64,000 nt of DNA, taken from contig CANGTQ010000002.1 of the NCBI GenBank assembly GCA_947456955.1, positions 1 to 64,000 of the forward strand, in the 5' to 3' direction. The notes beneath the pieces are model-generated. The model ran no database searches, was not told the DNA's origin, and saw only the letters and a program-made list of their open reading frames with translations. This document shows positions 63,917-64,000 of the stretch, piece by piece. Every line of letters begins with the position of its first letter. Position 1 is the first letter of the stretch. The DNA comes from Flavobacteriaceae bacterium. GTDB taxonomy: Bacteria; Bacteroidota; Bacteroidia; Flavobacteriales; Flavobacteriaceae. The translations under genes and the position numbers were made by a program.

Positions 63917-64000
63917 AACATATTCTGTTTTTTTATAGTATTTGACAAAAAGAATGTTGCCCAACAATTGTCATGTTTTTTAACTTAAGTGTTTTGTAAC

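Overview
The window is one contiguous stretch of chromosome from a member of the Bacteroidota, almost certainly a Flavobacterium or close relative. The base composition is AT-rich. Three secreted proteins end in a type IX secretion (T9SS) type A sorting domain, and there is a TonB-dependent receptor with a carboxypeptidase-regulatory-like N-terminal domain and a DUF5686-type protein. Gene leaders carry the Bacteroidota -7 promoter word TAnnTTTG, four of them with a TTG at the right distance, and start codons lack Shine-Dalgarno sequences. No rRNA, phage, insertion sequence or CRISPR array is visible.

Layout. 1-2035: the tail of a T9SS-sorted protein and its terminator, then a DNA polymerase V pair in the unusual order umuC-umuD (minus strand). 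2211-15684: a complete 14-gene NADH:quinone oxidoreductase operon (nuoA to nuoN, minus strand) with a short NuoG and a four-helix-bundle (S23-type) gene inserted between nuoF and nuoG. 15887-21458: a cold-shock protein, a secreted beta-propeller-like T9SS protein, aspS, a TlpA-like thioredoxin and a small MORN/YwqK-like secreted protein. 21513-28153: a TetR-TolC-adaptor-RND efflux operon. 28391-34672: a polyprenyl synthetase, a small unknown protein, an outer-membrane protein and the 2-oxoglutarate dehydrogenase genes sucA-sucB. 34907-39852: an MFS exporter, a small aspartic protease, a TatD nuclease, a PlsC-like acyltransferase overlapping an asparaginase, and tRNA-Ser(GGA). 39878-46671: an outer-membrane barrel, a PAP2-like membrane protein, rpoN, asnS and an MMPL/RND-family exporter. 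46857-55532: a CPA2 antiporter, then a tightly packed row of TonB receptor, LpxH-like phosphoesterase (broken by an in-frame TGA), glycosyltransferase and GH1 glycosidase. 55771-63889: a giant Thr/Ala-rich T9SS surface protein, a DUF5686 protein, frr and pyrH.

Most genes are housekeeping: respiration, TCA cycle, tRNA charging, ribosome recycling and UMP kinase. The features most worth a second look lie between the genes. About ten gaps hold low-complexity imperfect palindromes built from a locus-specific 7-8-base word. A roughly 22-base leader motif (core ACCCGAG) recurs upstream of four unrelated start codons, always pointing at the gene. The receptor/phosphoesterase/glycosyltransferase/GH1 row, with its recent-looking nonsense codon, is the least-explained coding cluster.
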